NCBI GenBank assembly: GCA_963575745.1 | Contig: CAUYUJ010003547.1 | Span: 1-62,000, forward strand | From: Prorocentrum cordatum | Lineage: Eukaryota; Sar; Dinophyceae; Prorocentrales; Prorocentraceae | DNA: 62,000 bases | Reading direction: 5' to 3' | In this document: one piece after another, positions 19,016 through 30,800 of the stretch | How positions within the stretch are numbered: position 1 is the stretch's first letter | Layout: each line of letters starts with the position of its first letter | Position numbers and translations under genes: made by a program | The notes under the pieces: generated by a model | What the model saw: only the letters and a program-made list of their open reading frames with translations | What the model was told of the DNA's origin: nothing | Databases searched by the model: none

Positions 19016-19433
19016 GGAGAGAACAATGAGAACGAGGAGGAAGCCGGGGGGCCCGCAGCAGCCCAAGAAAACCATCAAGAGGACGCCGAGTTTTCAAGAG
19101 CGGCTGGCATTAATCTCAAGGATTCCTTGCGTTTCATGCGACATAACGAGATGCGCGAAAACTCTGAAAAAGTAGTTTTTTCCTGATAATCTACTTTTTC
19201 GTGTCGGAGGGCTTTTGCTCTGGATATGGATTTCCCTATGTATTTTGCACGATTGTGGCTGTACGCATTGAAAACTGGAGCGGCCGGTTCTTTGGTTGGC
19301 TCCAGCATCGGGGATAGACATACACGGCGACAGCTCCTTCGGAATGCCGCCCCAAGGCGGCCCCCAAGAGGTTCTTCCACGGTGCTGGGGCGTATTGCAA
19401 TCGTCGCTTCGTTTAATATTGTATTGGACATGT
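19015..19433. repeat. Repeat block shared with 34079-34402
   Basis: AGAACAATGAGAACGAGGAG to GATAGACATACACGGCG matches the segment right of the Helitron gene. The first 75 bp also duplicate 17990-18089. The tail to 19433 is single-copy with no gene seen. Confidence 0.8.
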
Positions 19434-19459
19434 CGTAGCCATTTTGGTTCTTGGTTTAA
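19434..19459 (+). repeat. Relict spliced leader, dimeric and diverged
   Basis: CGTAGCCATTTTGGTTC plus TTGGTTTAA: same architecture as 18301-18326, with C-to-T changes. Confidence 0.65.
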
Positions 19460-20153
19460 ATATCTTTGTGCATTTGCGACGAACTGTTGTTGGAGAGGCC
19501 TTGCGGCCGGTGCCGCCGACCCTGAACGACGACGACGACGAGCGCTCTCGGGAGCCTTTCGGGGGTAGTTCGGCGGCCTCTTGGGAGGCTCTTGGGGTCT
19601 CTTGGGAGCCTCGTTGGGGTTTCCTGGGCGCCCTTCTGGCGGAGGGCTGGATATGTTCGTTCGGGTCCCCCGTATGGGCTCCCTCATGGAGCCATCCTCG
19701 GGGCCTCGTGGGCCGTCTTGGGGGCCTCTTGGGTCGTCGTGGGGCCGTCTTGGGTCGTCTCCTCCTCTCCGGGCCGGGCATTGCACCCTCGGGGTCAGCC
19801 CCTGTCCTCGCTGTCTTCCTGCGCCGGCATTGCCTACCCCGGGTCAGCCGTACTCTCGTTCGCCTCTCCTTCTCTCCGCTGGGCAGTGCACCCCCAGGGT
19901 CAGCCCCCGCCCCCGCGCGTTTCCTTCCCTGGCATTGCACCCTCAGGGTCAGCCGGTCTCACCGTTATCCTTTCCTGCTCGCCGCCGGGCATTGCACGCT
20001 CCGGGTCAGCCCTCGTCCTCGGTCTTTTCCTGCCCCGGCATTGCACCCTCAGGGTCAGCCGGCCCCACCGTTCGCCTCTCCTTCTCTCCGCCGGGCAGTG
20101 CACCCTCAGGGTCAGCCCATGTCCACCCTCTCTTCATGGTGTTTTGAACATGT
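19434..20153. repeat. Shorter sister of the duplicated block
   Basis: Starts at a relict leader and follows the 18301 block through the CGACGACGACGACGAGCG stretch. It then lacks the AGGAGGGCGCTGTGC section and passes into seven motif copies (19775-20120). Confidence 0.75.
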
Positions 20154-20179
20154 CGTAGCCATTTTGGCTCTTGGCTCAA
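20154..20179 (+). repeat. Relict spliced leader, dimeric
   Basis: CGTAGCCATTTTGGCTC plus TTGGCTCAA, equivalent to 18118-18143 but with the exact leader core. Confidence 0.75.
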
Positions 20180-20336
20180 ATATCTTGGTCAGCCCTCGTC
20201 CTCGGTCTTTTCCTGCCCCGGCATTGCACCCTCAGGGTCAGCCGGCTTCACCGTTCGCCTCTCCTTCTCTCCGCCGGGCAGTGCACCCTCAGGGTCAGCC
20301 CATGTCCACCCTCTCTTAATGGTGTTTTGAACATGT

Positions 20337-20362
20337 CGTAGCCATTTTGGCTCTTGGCTCAA
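20337..20362 (+). repeat. Relict spliced leader, dimeric
   Basis: Equivalent to 18301-18326 in the second duplicated block. Confidence 0.8.
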
Positions 20363-21085
20363 ATATCTTTGTGCATTTGCGACGAACTGTTGTTGGAGAG
20401 GCCTTGCGGCCGGTGCCGCCGACCCTGAACGACGACGACGACGAGCGCTCTCGAGAGCCTCTCGGGGGTAGTTCGGCGGCCTCTTGGGAGGCTCTTGGGG
20501 TTTCTTGGGAGCCTCGTTGGGGCTTCCTGGTCGCCCTTCTGGCGGAGAGCTGGATATGTTCGTTCGGGTCCTCCGTATGGGCTCCCGCTTGGTGCCGTCC
20601 TCGGGGCCTCCTGGGCCGTCTTGGGGGCCTCTTGGGTCGTCGTCGGGCCGTCTTGGGTCGTCTTGGGGCGATCTTGGGGGTTCCTTGGGCTGTCTTGGAG
20701 CGCCAGAAATTGTCCAAGGAGGTCGCTGTGCAGGCGCTTGCGGCAGATCCGAGCTTGCCTCTTTGCTCCGCGCCCCGCCGTGCTCCCGTTCGCCTTTCCT
20801 TCTCTCCGCTGGGCAGTGCACCCCCAGGGTCAGCCCCCGCCCCCGCACGTTTCCTTCCCCGGCATTACACACCTTCAGGGTCATCCGGTCTCACCGTTAT
20901 CCTTTCCTGCTCGCCGCCGGGCATTGCACCCTCCGGGTCAGCCCTCGTTCTCGGTCTTTTCTTGCCCCAGCATTGCACCCTCAGGGTCAGCCGGCTCCCC
21001 CGTTCGCCTCTCCTCCTCTCCGCCGGGCAGTGCACCCTCAGGGTCAGCCCATGTCCACCCTCTCTTAATATTGTATTGAACATGT

Positions 21086-21103
21086 CGTAGCCATTTTGGC
21101 GCA
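21086..21103 (+). promoter_or_regulatory. Relict spliced leader abutting the Helitron start codon
   Basis: CGTAGCCATTTTGGCGCA sits directly before ATG 21104. Fourteen or more bases match the leader core, with CTCAAG replaced by CGCA. It marks the probable 5' end of an ancestral mRNA and supports the ATG choice. Confidence 0.65.
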
Positions 21104-23962
21104 ATGCTGGCGCGGAAGCGCCCTGCGGCGTCCGACTTCGCCGCTTCCCGCTACGCTGCTGATGTTTGGGGCCTCGCGGGAGGCAGGGGCAAGCGCGGCC
21201 GCAGGAAGAGGACGGCCGCCGCGGACGAAGGGCAGCAGGTGGAATGTAGAGATTACTCCAACTGCAACAAGCGCAACGAGGACGCGTGTAAGGACCTGCT
21301 GATTTCTCTGGCCACGGATGACTTGCGAGGGCGCCTGACGCGCAGCCGCTACGACCTGGGGGGTTCCCGGCGCCCGGAACGGCTGAGACAGATCGAGGCG
21401 GGGAAAGCGCTCGATGACAACTGGTTGGAGGAGGCGGCGAGTGTCTTCAACGTCCCTACCCGCAAGAGGAAGCAAATGCAGGTCGTGGAAGACGTCCTGG
21501 AGGCCGTGCGACAGACCCGACAGCGGGCCCCGGGCACGGCGACCGCCATGGACGCCGATCGCAGGGAGGCGACGCAGAGGGATATCCAGAGGCCGCAAGG
21601 TGTCGACGCGCTGAGGGATGAGCTGCTAGTCAGATCTAGTTCGGAGGATCTGCGCCTGCGCGTGGTGGGCGAGTGCCTCCAGCGGCGCGGAGGCTGGCCC
21701 GCCGAGGCAGCAGACCTCGGCGGCGACGCCCCGGGGCCGTCTGGCGATTACACCCCCAGGGTCAGCCGGGCGGCTTCGCCGGGCGCCATGCTGGCGCGGA
21801 AGCGCCCTGCGGCGTCCGACTTCGCCGCTTCCCGCTACGCTGCTGATTTTTGGGGCCTCGCGGGAGGCAGGGGCAAGCGCGGCCGCACGAAGAGGACGGC
21901 CGCCGCGGACGAAGGGCCGCAGGTGGAATGTAGAGACTACTTCTACTGCAACCAGCGCAACGAGGACGCGTGTAAGGACCTGCTGATTTCTCTGGCCACG
22001 GATGACTTGCGATGGCGCCTGACGCGCAGCCGCTACGACCTGGAGAGTGCCCGGCGCTCGGAACGGCTGAGACAGATCGAGGCGGGGATAGCGCTCGATG
22101 ACGACTGGTTGGGGGAGGCGGCGAGTGTCTTCAACGTCCCTACCCGCAAGAGGAAGCAAATGCAGGTCGTGGAAGACGTCCTGGAGGCCGTGCGACAGAC
22201 CCGACAGCGGGCCCCGGGCACGGCGACTGCCATGGACGCCGATCGCAGGGAGGCGATTCGCAGGCGCACGTGGAGCTCCATGGCCGCGTTGCACGAGGCG
22301 AAGGTCTGGGGTATGCGCGCGACGCAGAGGGATATCCAGAGGCAGCAAGGTGTCGACGCGCTGCGGGATGAGCTGCTAGTCAGATCTTGTCCGGAGGATC
22401 TGCGCCTGCGCGTGGTGGGCGAGTGCCTCCAGCGGCGCGGAGGCTTGCCCGCCGAGGCAGCAGACCTCGGCGGCGACGACCTCTGGGCGCGCCGCTATTT
22501 GCACAGCGCGATGGCCCGAAGGTACGCCAGCGCCTCCACTGGCGAGCAGCTCTTGCCGGGCGACGTGGCGCGGTGGCAGCAGCTGCTCGACAGGATCCCG
22601 GAGGCGCAGCGGCCCACCTGGCAGGCGGACCCTCTGCGCCAGCAGTTGCAGGCCCACTACGAGGAGCATGGCCACCTGAACGTGAGGCCCTCGACCAGGA
22701 GGGCCGACGATCCCGATCGCCTTCTACTCGAAGCTTTGAAGGTCCTGCGCCGCGCACGGCTGGAGGATGTCAGGGGCGAGCGCGGCCATCTGCTGCGCCG
22801 GCAGCTCTCGCCCGGGGACATGGCCGCGTGGGAGACGGCGGTCCCGGCCAACGTGTTGTGGGGCACGGTGCGCCAGGCCGAGGCGTATATCCCTGGCAGC
22901 GCTATTCTCGGCAGCCGGTGCGAATGGCCCAGAGAGCCCGTCTGCTGCCAGCCGTGCCCGTGCTATCTTTGCGGCCAGGACTTCGCCACGAAGCAGTTGT
23001 TGCAGGAGCACTGGCGCGAGGAGCACGTGAACCTGCCCGAGGCCGAGCGGGGCTTGCTGGCGCCGCGGCGAGTGGAGGAAGAGGTCCGAAAGAGAATCCT
23101 TGCGGACGAACAGCTGGAGGGCCCCTTCGAGGTCCGGGGCGCCGAGCAGCGCCGCGCGCTCGGACGCTTCGCCGAGAACCAGACGCAGAGCCGACCGGGG
23201 GGTGCGTGGGCCGGGCACTTCGAGAGCCAGCAGACCGCCCCGACCACCTGCCGCGCTCTGAGCGGCTGCGTTGTCTGCGCGCGCTCTTTCTGGCTGGAGG
23301 AACTCTTCGACGCGGACTTGTTCGTGGAGCCCGTGGACCCCGAGCTGGCAGCGGGCGCCGGCGATCCCGCGGCGGACGGCGCCCAGGGGCACGGCGCGGA
23401 AGGCGCGCCGGCGGACGCGCCTGCGCGTCAGCCCCGGGGGCACCCGGAGCCGCCGCCCGCCGAGGACGCGGCCCCGCCGCGCCGGCCTCGCTTCGCGGTG
23501 CGGCCCGAGGCCGCCGCGAAAGTCCACGCGCTCCTCTCCGTGGAGCGCTATGCCGCGAGGTGGCCGCTGATCCCGCGGCACGAGCTGTGGGCCTCCAGCG
23601 TGCCGCACCCGCGCAGGCCCGAGTGGCGGTGGCTGCTGCACGTTCGCAGGTTGCCCTGCCTTAGCCTCGACGAGCACGGGCGGGCCCCGCTGGTGAAAGT
23701 GTGTTTTGATTGCGGCAAGACCTTGGAGGGCGCGCCGGCAGTGAAAATGCCAATGTACGCTCTGGCGAACGACAACTGGATCGGCCGAGTCCCTTTTCCT
23801 CTCCGGCCTGGCGGCGAGCCGTTGCGGGACATGGAGCTGCGATCGCTAGCCAGGGGCCGCGTGTGCGTGAACAAGATCATCGCCGAGCCCGAGAAGAGAG
23901 GCCCTCGAGACGAACGGCAGGGGGGGCTCGTTGGGAACTTTATCTGTTTCCCGCAGGCGAAG
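21104..23962 (+). CDS. Helitron transposase, exon 1: duplicated N-terminus, C2H2 finger
   Basis: 953 codons from ATG 21104, just after a relict spliced leader. Residues 1-225 and 229-460 are near-identical repeats, each starting MLARKRPAASDFAASRYAAD. A CCCCCAGGGTCAGCC motif sits at the junction and the second copy has 22 extra residues, so ATG 21788 may be the original start. A C2H2 finger follows (CYLCGQDFATKQLLQEH then H), and later GCVVCARSF. The last third has the conserved segment before Helitron Rep domains: VCFDCGKTLEG, then ALANDNWIGRVPFPL and GNFICFPQ. The frame changes after about 23960. This is the amino-terminal part of the Rep/helicase transposase whose remaining exons run to 33284. 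It acts in rolling-circle-like DNA transposition. Confidence 0.8.
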
Positions 23963-24012
23963 GTTTGGGGCGGTCTCCAGCTGCGCTCCTGGGGGCGCGC
24001 GCCAGCAGTCAG
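23963..24012 (+). other. Proposed 50-nt intron or frameshift
   Basis: The homologous protein passes from one frame to another between about 23960 and 24080. Removing GTTTGGGGCG...AGCAGTCAG restores one frame with GT-AG ends (phase 0). A homopolymer indel in CTCCTGGGGGCG would do the same. There are no inverted repeats here, unlike the other two introns. Confidence 0.4.
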
Positions 24013-27000
24013 ATGTTGGATTCCAGGGGAGGGCGATTTCTGCCGTTGCTGGCGCGCGTGGCCCAGGCGGCGCGCCTGGAGACGTCTCGCAAGGTGGATC
24101 TCCTGCGCAGCGCCGAGCTGCCCGCCCCCCCTGCCGAGGCGCAGCGATTCCTCGCTGAGTCCGTCGTCATTGCCCTGGCAGGGGCCGACGTGGACGACCT
24201 CAGCAAGGCCCGGTGGGCCAACGTGCGCAAGGGCGAATACATGGGGGCCGCCAGCTTCCTGACCTCCCATTCGGTCTCGTACAACGACATGACCTGCAAC
24301 CAGGACAGGGCAGACGCCGTCATGAGCGACGCCGGCGCCGTCCCCGAGGCCGTGCGAAGCATCGCAATCCCCATTGAGGTCTCCGAGCAGCTGAAGCACC
24401 GGCTGGAGGGCCCCGCCGACGCCTGCGCCGGGGCCGACGAGCAAGTCGTCAGGGTGGACGGGGAGGAGTGCGTGTCCGAGCACGAGGCAGAGGAAGAGGA
24501 GGGGGAGAACGATCTCAACGCCGCGCTGCCCGACCCGGACTTCCCCGCCGAGGCGCTCCCGGCGATGTCTTTCTGCGCCGATGCCGCGACCGGCGGCGAC
24601 CTCGACGAGCTCCAGGCGATCCGCAAGGTGCACGGTGAGCTCGAGGCTCTGCAGGATTCCATGCGCGAGGAGGCCTCCGGCATAGGCTACCCGCGCCGGC
24701 GCCTCATCAAGCAGCTTCAGGTCAGCGCCAGAGGCATGCTGGATCGCGGCTTGGCGGACAGGATCCACCACCACCACAAGACGGTGACGGCCCTGGAGGA
24801 GACGGGCCAACGGGCGGCGGCTCCCGGAGGCGCGATGGAAGGGTATGCCCAGGGCACTGCCGCACAGCCGCTCTCGATGTACAGCCCCGAGCTCTGGTCC
24901 ATGTGCTTCCCCGACAAGTTCCCGTACGGCGACGGCGTGTTCGGCTTGTCCAGGACTGCGCCCATGTCGTTCCATCAGTGCACGTCAATGCACTTGGTCC
25001 GCGAGGAGCTGGTGTACCAGGTCACGCCCGAAGATTTGGCCGCGGCCGCCGCTTGCAAGGCGTGGGTCGAGACCGCCGCGGACGGGCCCGGCGCGACCGG
25101 GCAGTCTCGCCCCTCCGGCGGCTCCTGCGCCTGCCAGCAGTGCAGAGAGGCGTGCCGGCGCTACGTCGCGCCCGAGCAGCCGCGCTGGGGGGCCGACCGC
25201 GATCTCATCTGCTGCTACTACGACGCCGGGCGCCGCATCGAGCAGATCCGCAGGGCCAGGGGCCACGTGCACAGAACGGGCTTCCAGGAGCGCCTGGAGA
25301 AGATCTGCGCGGCCTCCACGGAGAAGCTCGATGCCGCCGTGCAGAGCCTAGGGCCGAATGCGTCCCTGAAGGACGCGATGCGGTCCCCCGCCGTGGACCA
25401 GGACGTCAAAGACGCGCTCTCCGAGCTCATGGTGTTCACCTCAGAAGTTCTCGGCTCGGACGGCGCGCGCGCGAAATTGCGCCACGAGCAGAACGGCTTC
25501 GCCCTCATGTTCGGCGGCGCCGGTGGCTTTCTGACTCCGAACGTCGCGGACGTGCGGAGCCCCATCTTGCTTGCCCTGCACGCGGCGGGGGGCTGCGAGA
25601 CCCGCGCCGTGGACCTCCTCGCGGAAGCCCCGGACATGCCCTCCGCGCGGAAGATGCTCCAGATCGTGGCGCAGGACCCGGTGGCCCAGGCCCGCTTCTT
25701 CATCTTTAGCATGAAGCTTTTCTGCGAGCACGTGCTGGGCACCGGCCCCTGGGACTTCCACCTGCGCCACAACGGCCGTTGCGACGGGGCGGCTTTCCCC
25801 GATGGCTTCGCCACTTCGTGCACGGGCGGAGCCTTCCTCATGTTGGCGGCGCTGCACGGGCCCATCGAGGAGCAGGCCCGGCTGTCCATCCACCCGCACA
25901 TCCTCCTGTGGTTCGTGCACGCGCAGTCCGAGCAGTGGCTCCGGTGCGTGCTCAACAGGGAGACCGAGGAGATCCGGCAGCGGCTCCGCGTGTGGCAGGA
26001 AAAGACCTTGGCCGCAGTGCAGTCCATGCAGCTGGACTCAGCGGCCGTGCTCCCGCTGCTCCTCACCGACGACCCCGACCGGGCGCCCGAGCCCAGGAAC
26101 ACGCCCTTCTCCGAGAAGCTGCAGCGGGATTGCCGCATGGATGGGGAGCTGGAGCACGACGTGGAAGAGCCGGAGAAACGGCGCGTCTTCTTGGCCACAG
26201 AGCCCCCATTCGAGGACCACCACCTCCGACGGCATCGGATGTCCTTGGCGCCCGAGGCGCGACCCATGAGCGAATACATGGTGCCCCAGACGGGCGCCCA
26301 GCTCTGTCGCCTCGAGCACTACAGGCTGCTGCGCCCGACCACGGGCGACGACCTGGAGACCGCGGCGGGCCGGAGCGCGGAGGCGGCGGCCTGGGCCGCG
26401 CGCTACGCCGAGGATTACCGCCAGGACATCGCCGTGGGCCAGATGCACCAGCACAAGGACACGTGCTTCAAGTACGTTGTCGAGAAGTCCATGCGCTTCG
26501 CGCGGCACTGCCGCTTCAACTTCTGCCACTTCGTCAAGCTCTGGCTCCGCGTCGGCGACGGCGGGGACTCCTCGGCGCAGCAGAAGCGCCCCAAGAAGCT
26601 GGTGACCTTGGCGCGGACCGGCAAAGACCTCGTGCTGCCGCGGGGGCCAGGGGAACCGGAGCCGGATATGTTCCCCCTGGACGAGGACGGCGCGCCCGTG
26701 CCCCTGCGCCCCGGGCGCAAACTCGGCCCGGTCGTCAACGTCGATCCCGACCATGGGAAGCAGGGTCTGGTCATGCCCATTCGCTGGAACCCGATGGAAG
26801 GCAGCTCCAACGGCGTGGCCCAGACGGCGCTGAACTGCAACGTGGACTTCCAGAGTATGATGCGCACGATCATTGACGGATTTGATGTCCAGATGCGGGA
26901 CAGGCTGCGCGACCCGCCCCTCTCGGCGGACGACGAGGCCTCGCTCCAGGCGGAGGAGGACGAGAAGTTCGAGGCAAGCTTCGCCGCGAACATGGAGAAG

Positions 27001-27369
27001 CTTGCGGCCGCCCGCAAGAGGGCCAACAAACCAGAGCTGGAATATGAGGAGGCGGAGATGAGGCTCCGGCAACAGCGAGCCGCTCGCAGGGCGGCGTATC
27101 TGAGGTTGGGCCCGGCCGAGCGCTTCAGGCGCAGTATCAAAGCAATGACCGTCACCATTATGAAGCAGTCCGTTCAGGCCATGTTCTACGCTTGCGACTA
27201 CTCCACGAAGCCGAACATGACCTGCGCGCCGCTCCTGGTCGCGGTTCGCGACGGCATTCGGCGCCTGGAGGAGCGGCTCCGCACCGAGGAAGAGGCGGCG
27301 GCAGCGGCGGAGGCGGAGGGGGCAGCGCCGGTGCCGAAGCCGTCGGCGAGGGGGCCCGCGCTGAGCAAG
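24013..27369 (+). CDS. Helitron transposase, exon 2: HUH Rep nuclease
   Basis: 1119 codons in the second frame. After a VVIALAGAD...YNDM segment typical of Helitrons come an acidic linker, ELWSMCFPDKFPYGDGVFGL (the FPYG block), and GTGPWDFHLRHNGRCDG, the start of the Helitron_like_N region. SIHPHILLWF gives the HUH motif (two His, codons 25891-25899), QMHQHKDTCFKY the conserved KY block, and NCNVDFQSMMRTIIDGFD the N.D block. FYACDYSTKPN supplies both catalytic tyrosines and the lysine (Y-x3-Y-x2-K, codons 27187-27210). All nuclease residues expected for rolling-circle cleavage are present, so this part could be active. The exon ends at AAG before GTCGGAGG (27370). Confidence 0.85.
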
Positions 27370-27883
27370 GTCGGAGGGCGTTGGGAATTTTGCAGAAAAT
27401 CGAGGGGGCGGGGAGCTCGAGCTTAAGACCCGAATCGGTTCGCGCTGATATCGGAAGCCTGACTCTCACCAGCTGCGCAGGTTTCAAGGCGCTGCCCGCC
27501 CGCCCCCCGTGCGGACGTGAAGATTAAATGTCGAGAACGCACGTTTTGATTTCGCGCGGTTCTCTGCGCCTCGAGACGGCGCGGGGCCGGGCTCCCTATT
27601 GTAATCTGCGGGCCCAGGGAGTTCGAGCTGAAGATCCAAATCAGTTCGCGACGCTGTCGGCCGTCATGGGCAACCTCTCCACGAACTGATTTGGATCTTA
27701 AGCTCGAGCTGCCCGGGCGCGCAAGTTCCTGACGGGAACCCGGCTCTCCTTGGATGCGTGGATATTTGTTGCTCTGCGCCTCGGCATTTCAACGTTCACG
27801 TCCAGATCAGCTCGCGCAGATTTCGAACGCCAGGGGCGACGCCTCAACGAACTGATTTGGATCTTAAGCTCGACCTGCCTCAG
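27370..27883 (+). other. Foldback intron in the Helitron gene (514 nt)
   Basis: GT-AG, phase 0, removing all frame conflict between exons 2 and 3. Both junctions read AGGTC (AAG|GTCGGA at the donor, CAG|GTCCAGG at the acceptor), like a short target-site duplication. Inside are five copies of one arm in both orientations: GCTCGAGCTTAAGACCCGAA (27416), AGATCCAAATCAGTTCGCG (27631), its complement GAACTGATTTGGATCTTAAG (27681), a diverged CCAGATCAGCTCGCG (27802) and GAACTGATTTGGATCTTAAG again (27848). The TTAAGCTCGAGCTGCC extension is shared. This is an introner-type element, probably compound. Confidence 0.7.
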
Positions 27884-30800
27884 GTCCAGGACGAGGCTCG
27901 GCGGCGCTTGATCCGACAGGCCACCGCTGCCAACCAGGCCATCGTGAAGGGGAACTGCCTCATGGTCATGCAGATGCTCACCCGACGCGAGGTGCTGCGC
28001 TCCCACTCCACCTGGCAGTTGATGATGAAGAACGCCATGTGGCTGGCCTTCGAGAGCCGACGAATTCGGCAGGGGTTCGACGAGCGCGAGCAGCTGCACG
28101 AGGCCACGGTGCTCCTCGACGCCGCGGAAGTGGACAGCCAGGCCACTGACTCGGACGATTGTGACAGCGAGCCCGAGGAGCGCGAAGAGAGCGCCGACGG
28201 CGACGCCGCCGACGAGGCTTCAGACATCCCAAAGGCACCGCGCAATCATGCGTCGCCGCTGGGCACACGCGGCGAGAGACCGGCTGGGCCGCGGAGGCGC
28301 CCCGCAGCGATTGCACCCGCAGGGTCAGCTGCGCGCCCGGCGCCGCCGCCGGCCAGCGTCGCCGCCGAGCTCGGTTCTGCTGCCTCCACGCAGGTCGCGG
28401 CCGCGGGCGGCGCGCCCACAGACGATCTCTTCGCGGCGCGCGGGGAGCGCGGCCCTTTCTTGGCCGAGGAGGCCACGGACGAGCCGCAGCAGAGAAACGC
28501 GGGGGTCCGCCTGAAGAGCAACAGCTACTACGACGACTACTTGCACCGCGGCTCCGCCGAGTTCGGCGCGTCGGGTCGAGCGGCGAAGACTCCCCTGGCC
28601 TCCATGTCGTATTACGACTACGGCATGTGGGTGCGCGTCGTGCCCGGGGACCCGAACGCCCTGGCGCCAGACGAGTACGCTTTCGCCGGCCACTACGGGA
28701 AGCATGCCGACTACGTCCAGCAGCTGCGGGCCGCGCCGGCCGCGCCGTACATCTCCGGCTTCACGATGCCGACCGAAGAGAAGGACCCGGAGACGAACGC
28801 CTGTTTCAAGCAGGTGTTGTTGAGGCCGCATGCGTGCCCGGGGCCGGACAGCTGTCGCCAGGTGCACTTCGCCCAGCACTTCTGCTGCGCGTCCCGCAGC
28901 AGGGAGGGGGGGCGAGCCAGGGGTCGCGCCCCTCTCTCCTTCCTGGGACCTTGGCGCGCGTATCGCGCCGAGCAGCTCGTCCTGGCGAAGCGGGCCGACC
29001 AGGCCCTGCAGCGCTCGCGGCAATGCCCCGTGCTGCACGACACAACCGCCATCCGTTACTGGCATCTCCCCGGCACCGTGCGCGGGGGCCCGGTCCACGA
29101 GAGTTTCCTGCCGTTGCTCTGCGGCGGCCGCCATGCGACGGATCCTGGTTTGGACGGCACGTGGTGCCGCCGCCGCGAGATCCCGACCCCCGTCGCAGGC
29201 GCCGATCTGCAGCGGCCGTCGCGCGGAGCGGTGTGCTGGCGCATGGCCCTCCCGGTGGACCTCGCCTGGGCCGTGCTGCGCTTCGCGGGCGACGTCCGCG
29301 GCGACGACGGGCGGCGCCTGGGGGTCGCCGGCTCGGAGGAGGAGCGCGCTCGGCTCGACGAGCGGGCGGCCCTCGAGGGCGAGTCGATCGCCTGCGCCTG
29401 TCCTGGAGTTCACGACGACCAGCTGACCCCCGAGATGTTCTTCGCTGTTCGGCACGTGGAGGTGGCCGCCCGCCTGGAGTACATGGCCGAGGCCCGCGGG
29501 CTGCCGAAGCCGGCAAGGGGGCCCAGCGACGCGGTGGCGGAGGAGGAGCTCGGCGGAGATCGCTCCGACGATGACGGGGCCTTCGGCCTGGACGAGGCTC
29601 TGCCAGGTGAAGATTCCTCCGCGGAGGAGCGCCAGGAAGTGGCAGACGCGCGAGAGGACATGGAGGGCATGAGACCTCGCTGGAGGCTGGCAGAGGACGA
29701 GTTCGACGACGTCGTGCACCGGACGGCGGCGGCCCAGGCGGCTAAGAGCAGTCGCGTGGGAGCGCACAAGAAAGCCTTGATGGAAACGTTCTTGCAGTTG
29801 CAACGCCGCGCTTACGCCTGCGTTCGGCAGCCCTGCGCCGTGCCCGAGCGCGCCCCTCGGCTGGCGGCGATGACTCCTGCTGACGTGCAGACCGCCAAGA
29901 AGAACCAGGACGCGATCCGCGAACAGAGGGCCGCCCAGGACGACAATCTGGAGGCCGCGGGCGCCGATCTGCCCGTCGCCGCGGCGGCCTTCTCCGACGC
30001 GCCCGCGCCGTCGAGGCGCCTCGGCCCGGAGGATGTGCCGATCTCCCCGCTGCAGGCGGCGCTGACCCTCATCGCCGAGTCTGGGGTCTGGAAGAGCAAG
30101 GAGCAGTACCTGGTGACGCTCTTCCTCCTTCAACCGATACAACAACTGTGGCAGAAGGCCCTTGAGACGGACGGCTTGGACAGCTTGTCCACGGCCGCGG
30201 GCCTCGCAGCGGCCTCGAGAGACGTGCAGGTCCGCCGCGTCTTCCTGCACGGCCCGGGGGGCTCGGGGAAGACGTATTGCATGACCGAGGTGGTCAACAA
30301 GGTGGTCGTGCGTTTCTTCGGGCACAGGGGGCTGAAGCTCGTGGCCGCGGCCAACAGCGCCGCCCGCATCCTCGGCGGCAAGACCATGCACGCGGCGGCG
30401 AAGCTGACGCGGAAGCAGTCTCTCGCGGCGAGTAAATTGAAACCCAACACCAGGGCGAAGAAGAAGTTGGAGGCCGAGTGGGAGTACCTTGTGCTCCTCC
30501 TCGCCGACGAGATCGGCCTGGCGTCCCCCCCGCTCCTTGCGGGCCTGAGTCGCCGCGCGACTTTCGGCCGCAAGGACTTGCTGCGGCTGTGCGTGGCGAG
30601 GGCCATCGAAGAGCCCTTCGGCCAGGTCCCCGTGCAGGCCATCATGGGCGACTTCATGCAGATCAACCCGGTCTGCAGCCACACGCTGCTGGAAGCCCTG
30701 CTGGCCCGCGCGCGCGTCCCCGGCGTGCCGCGGAAGATCACGGACGAGGACGAAGACGGCTGGAAGGTCTTCAGGAAGATGGCCTCCGACGTGGTCGTCT

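Larger units (their letters stand above)
20154..21050. repeat. Duplicated block, copy 2
   Basis: Nearly identical to 18118-19014; single-base differences include GGTCGCTGTG for GGGCGCTGTG. It brings two relict leaders (20154-20179 and 20337-20362) and motif arrays to within 60 bp of the Helitron start. Confidence 0.85.
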
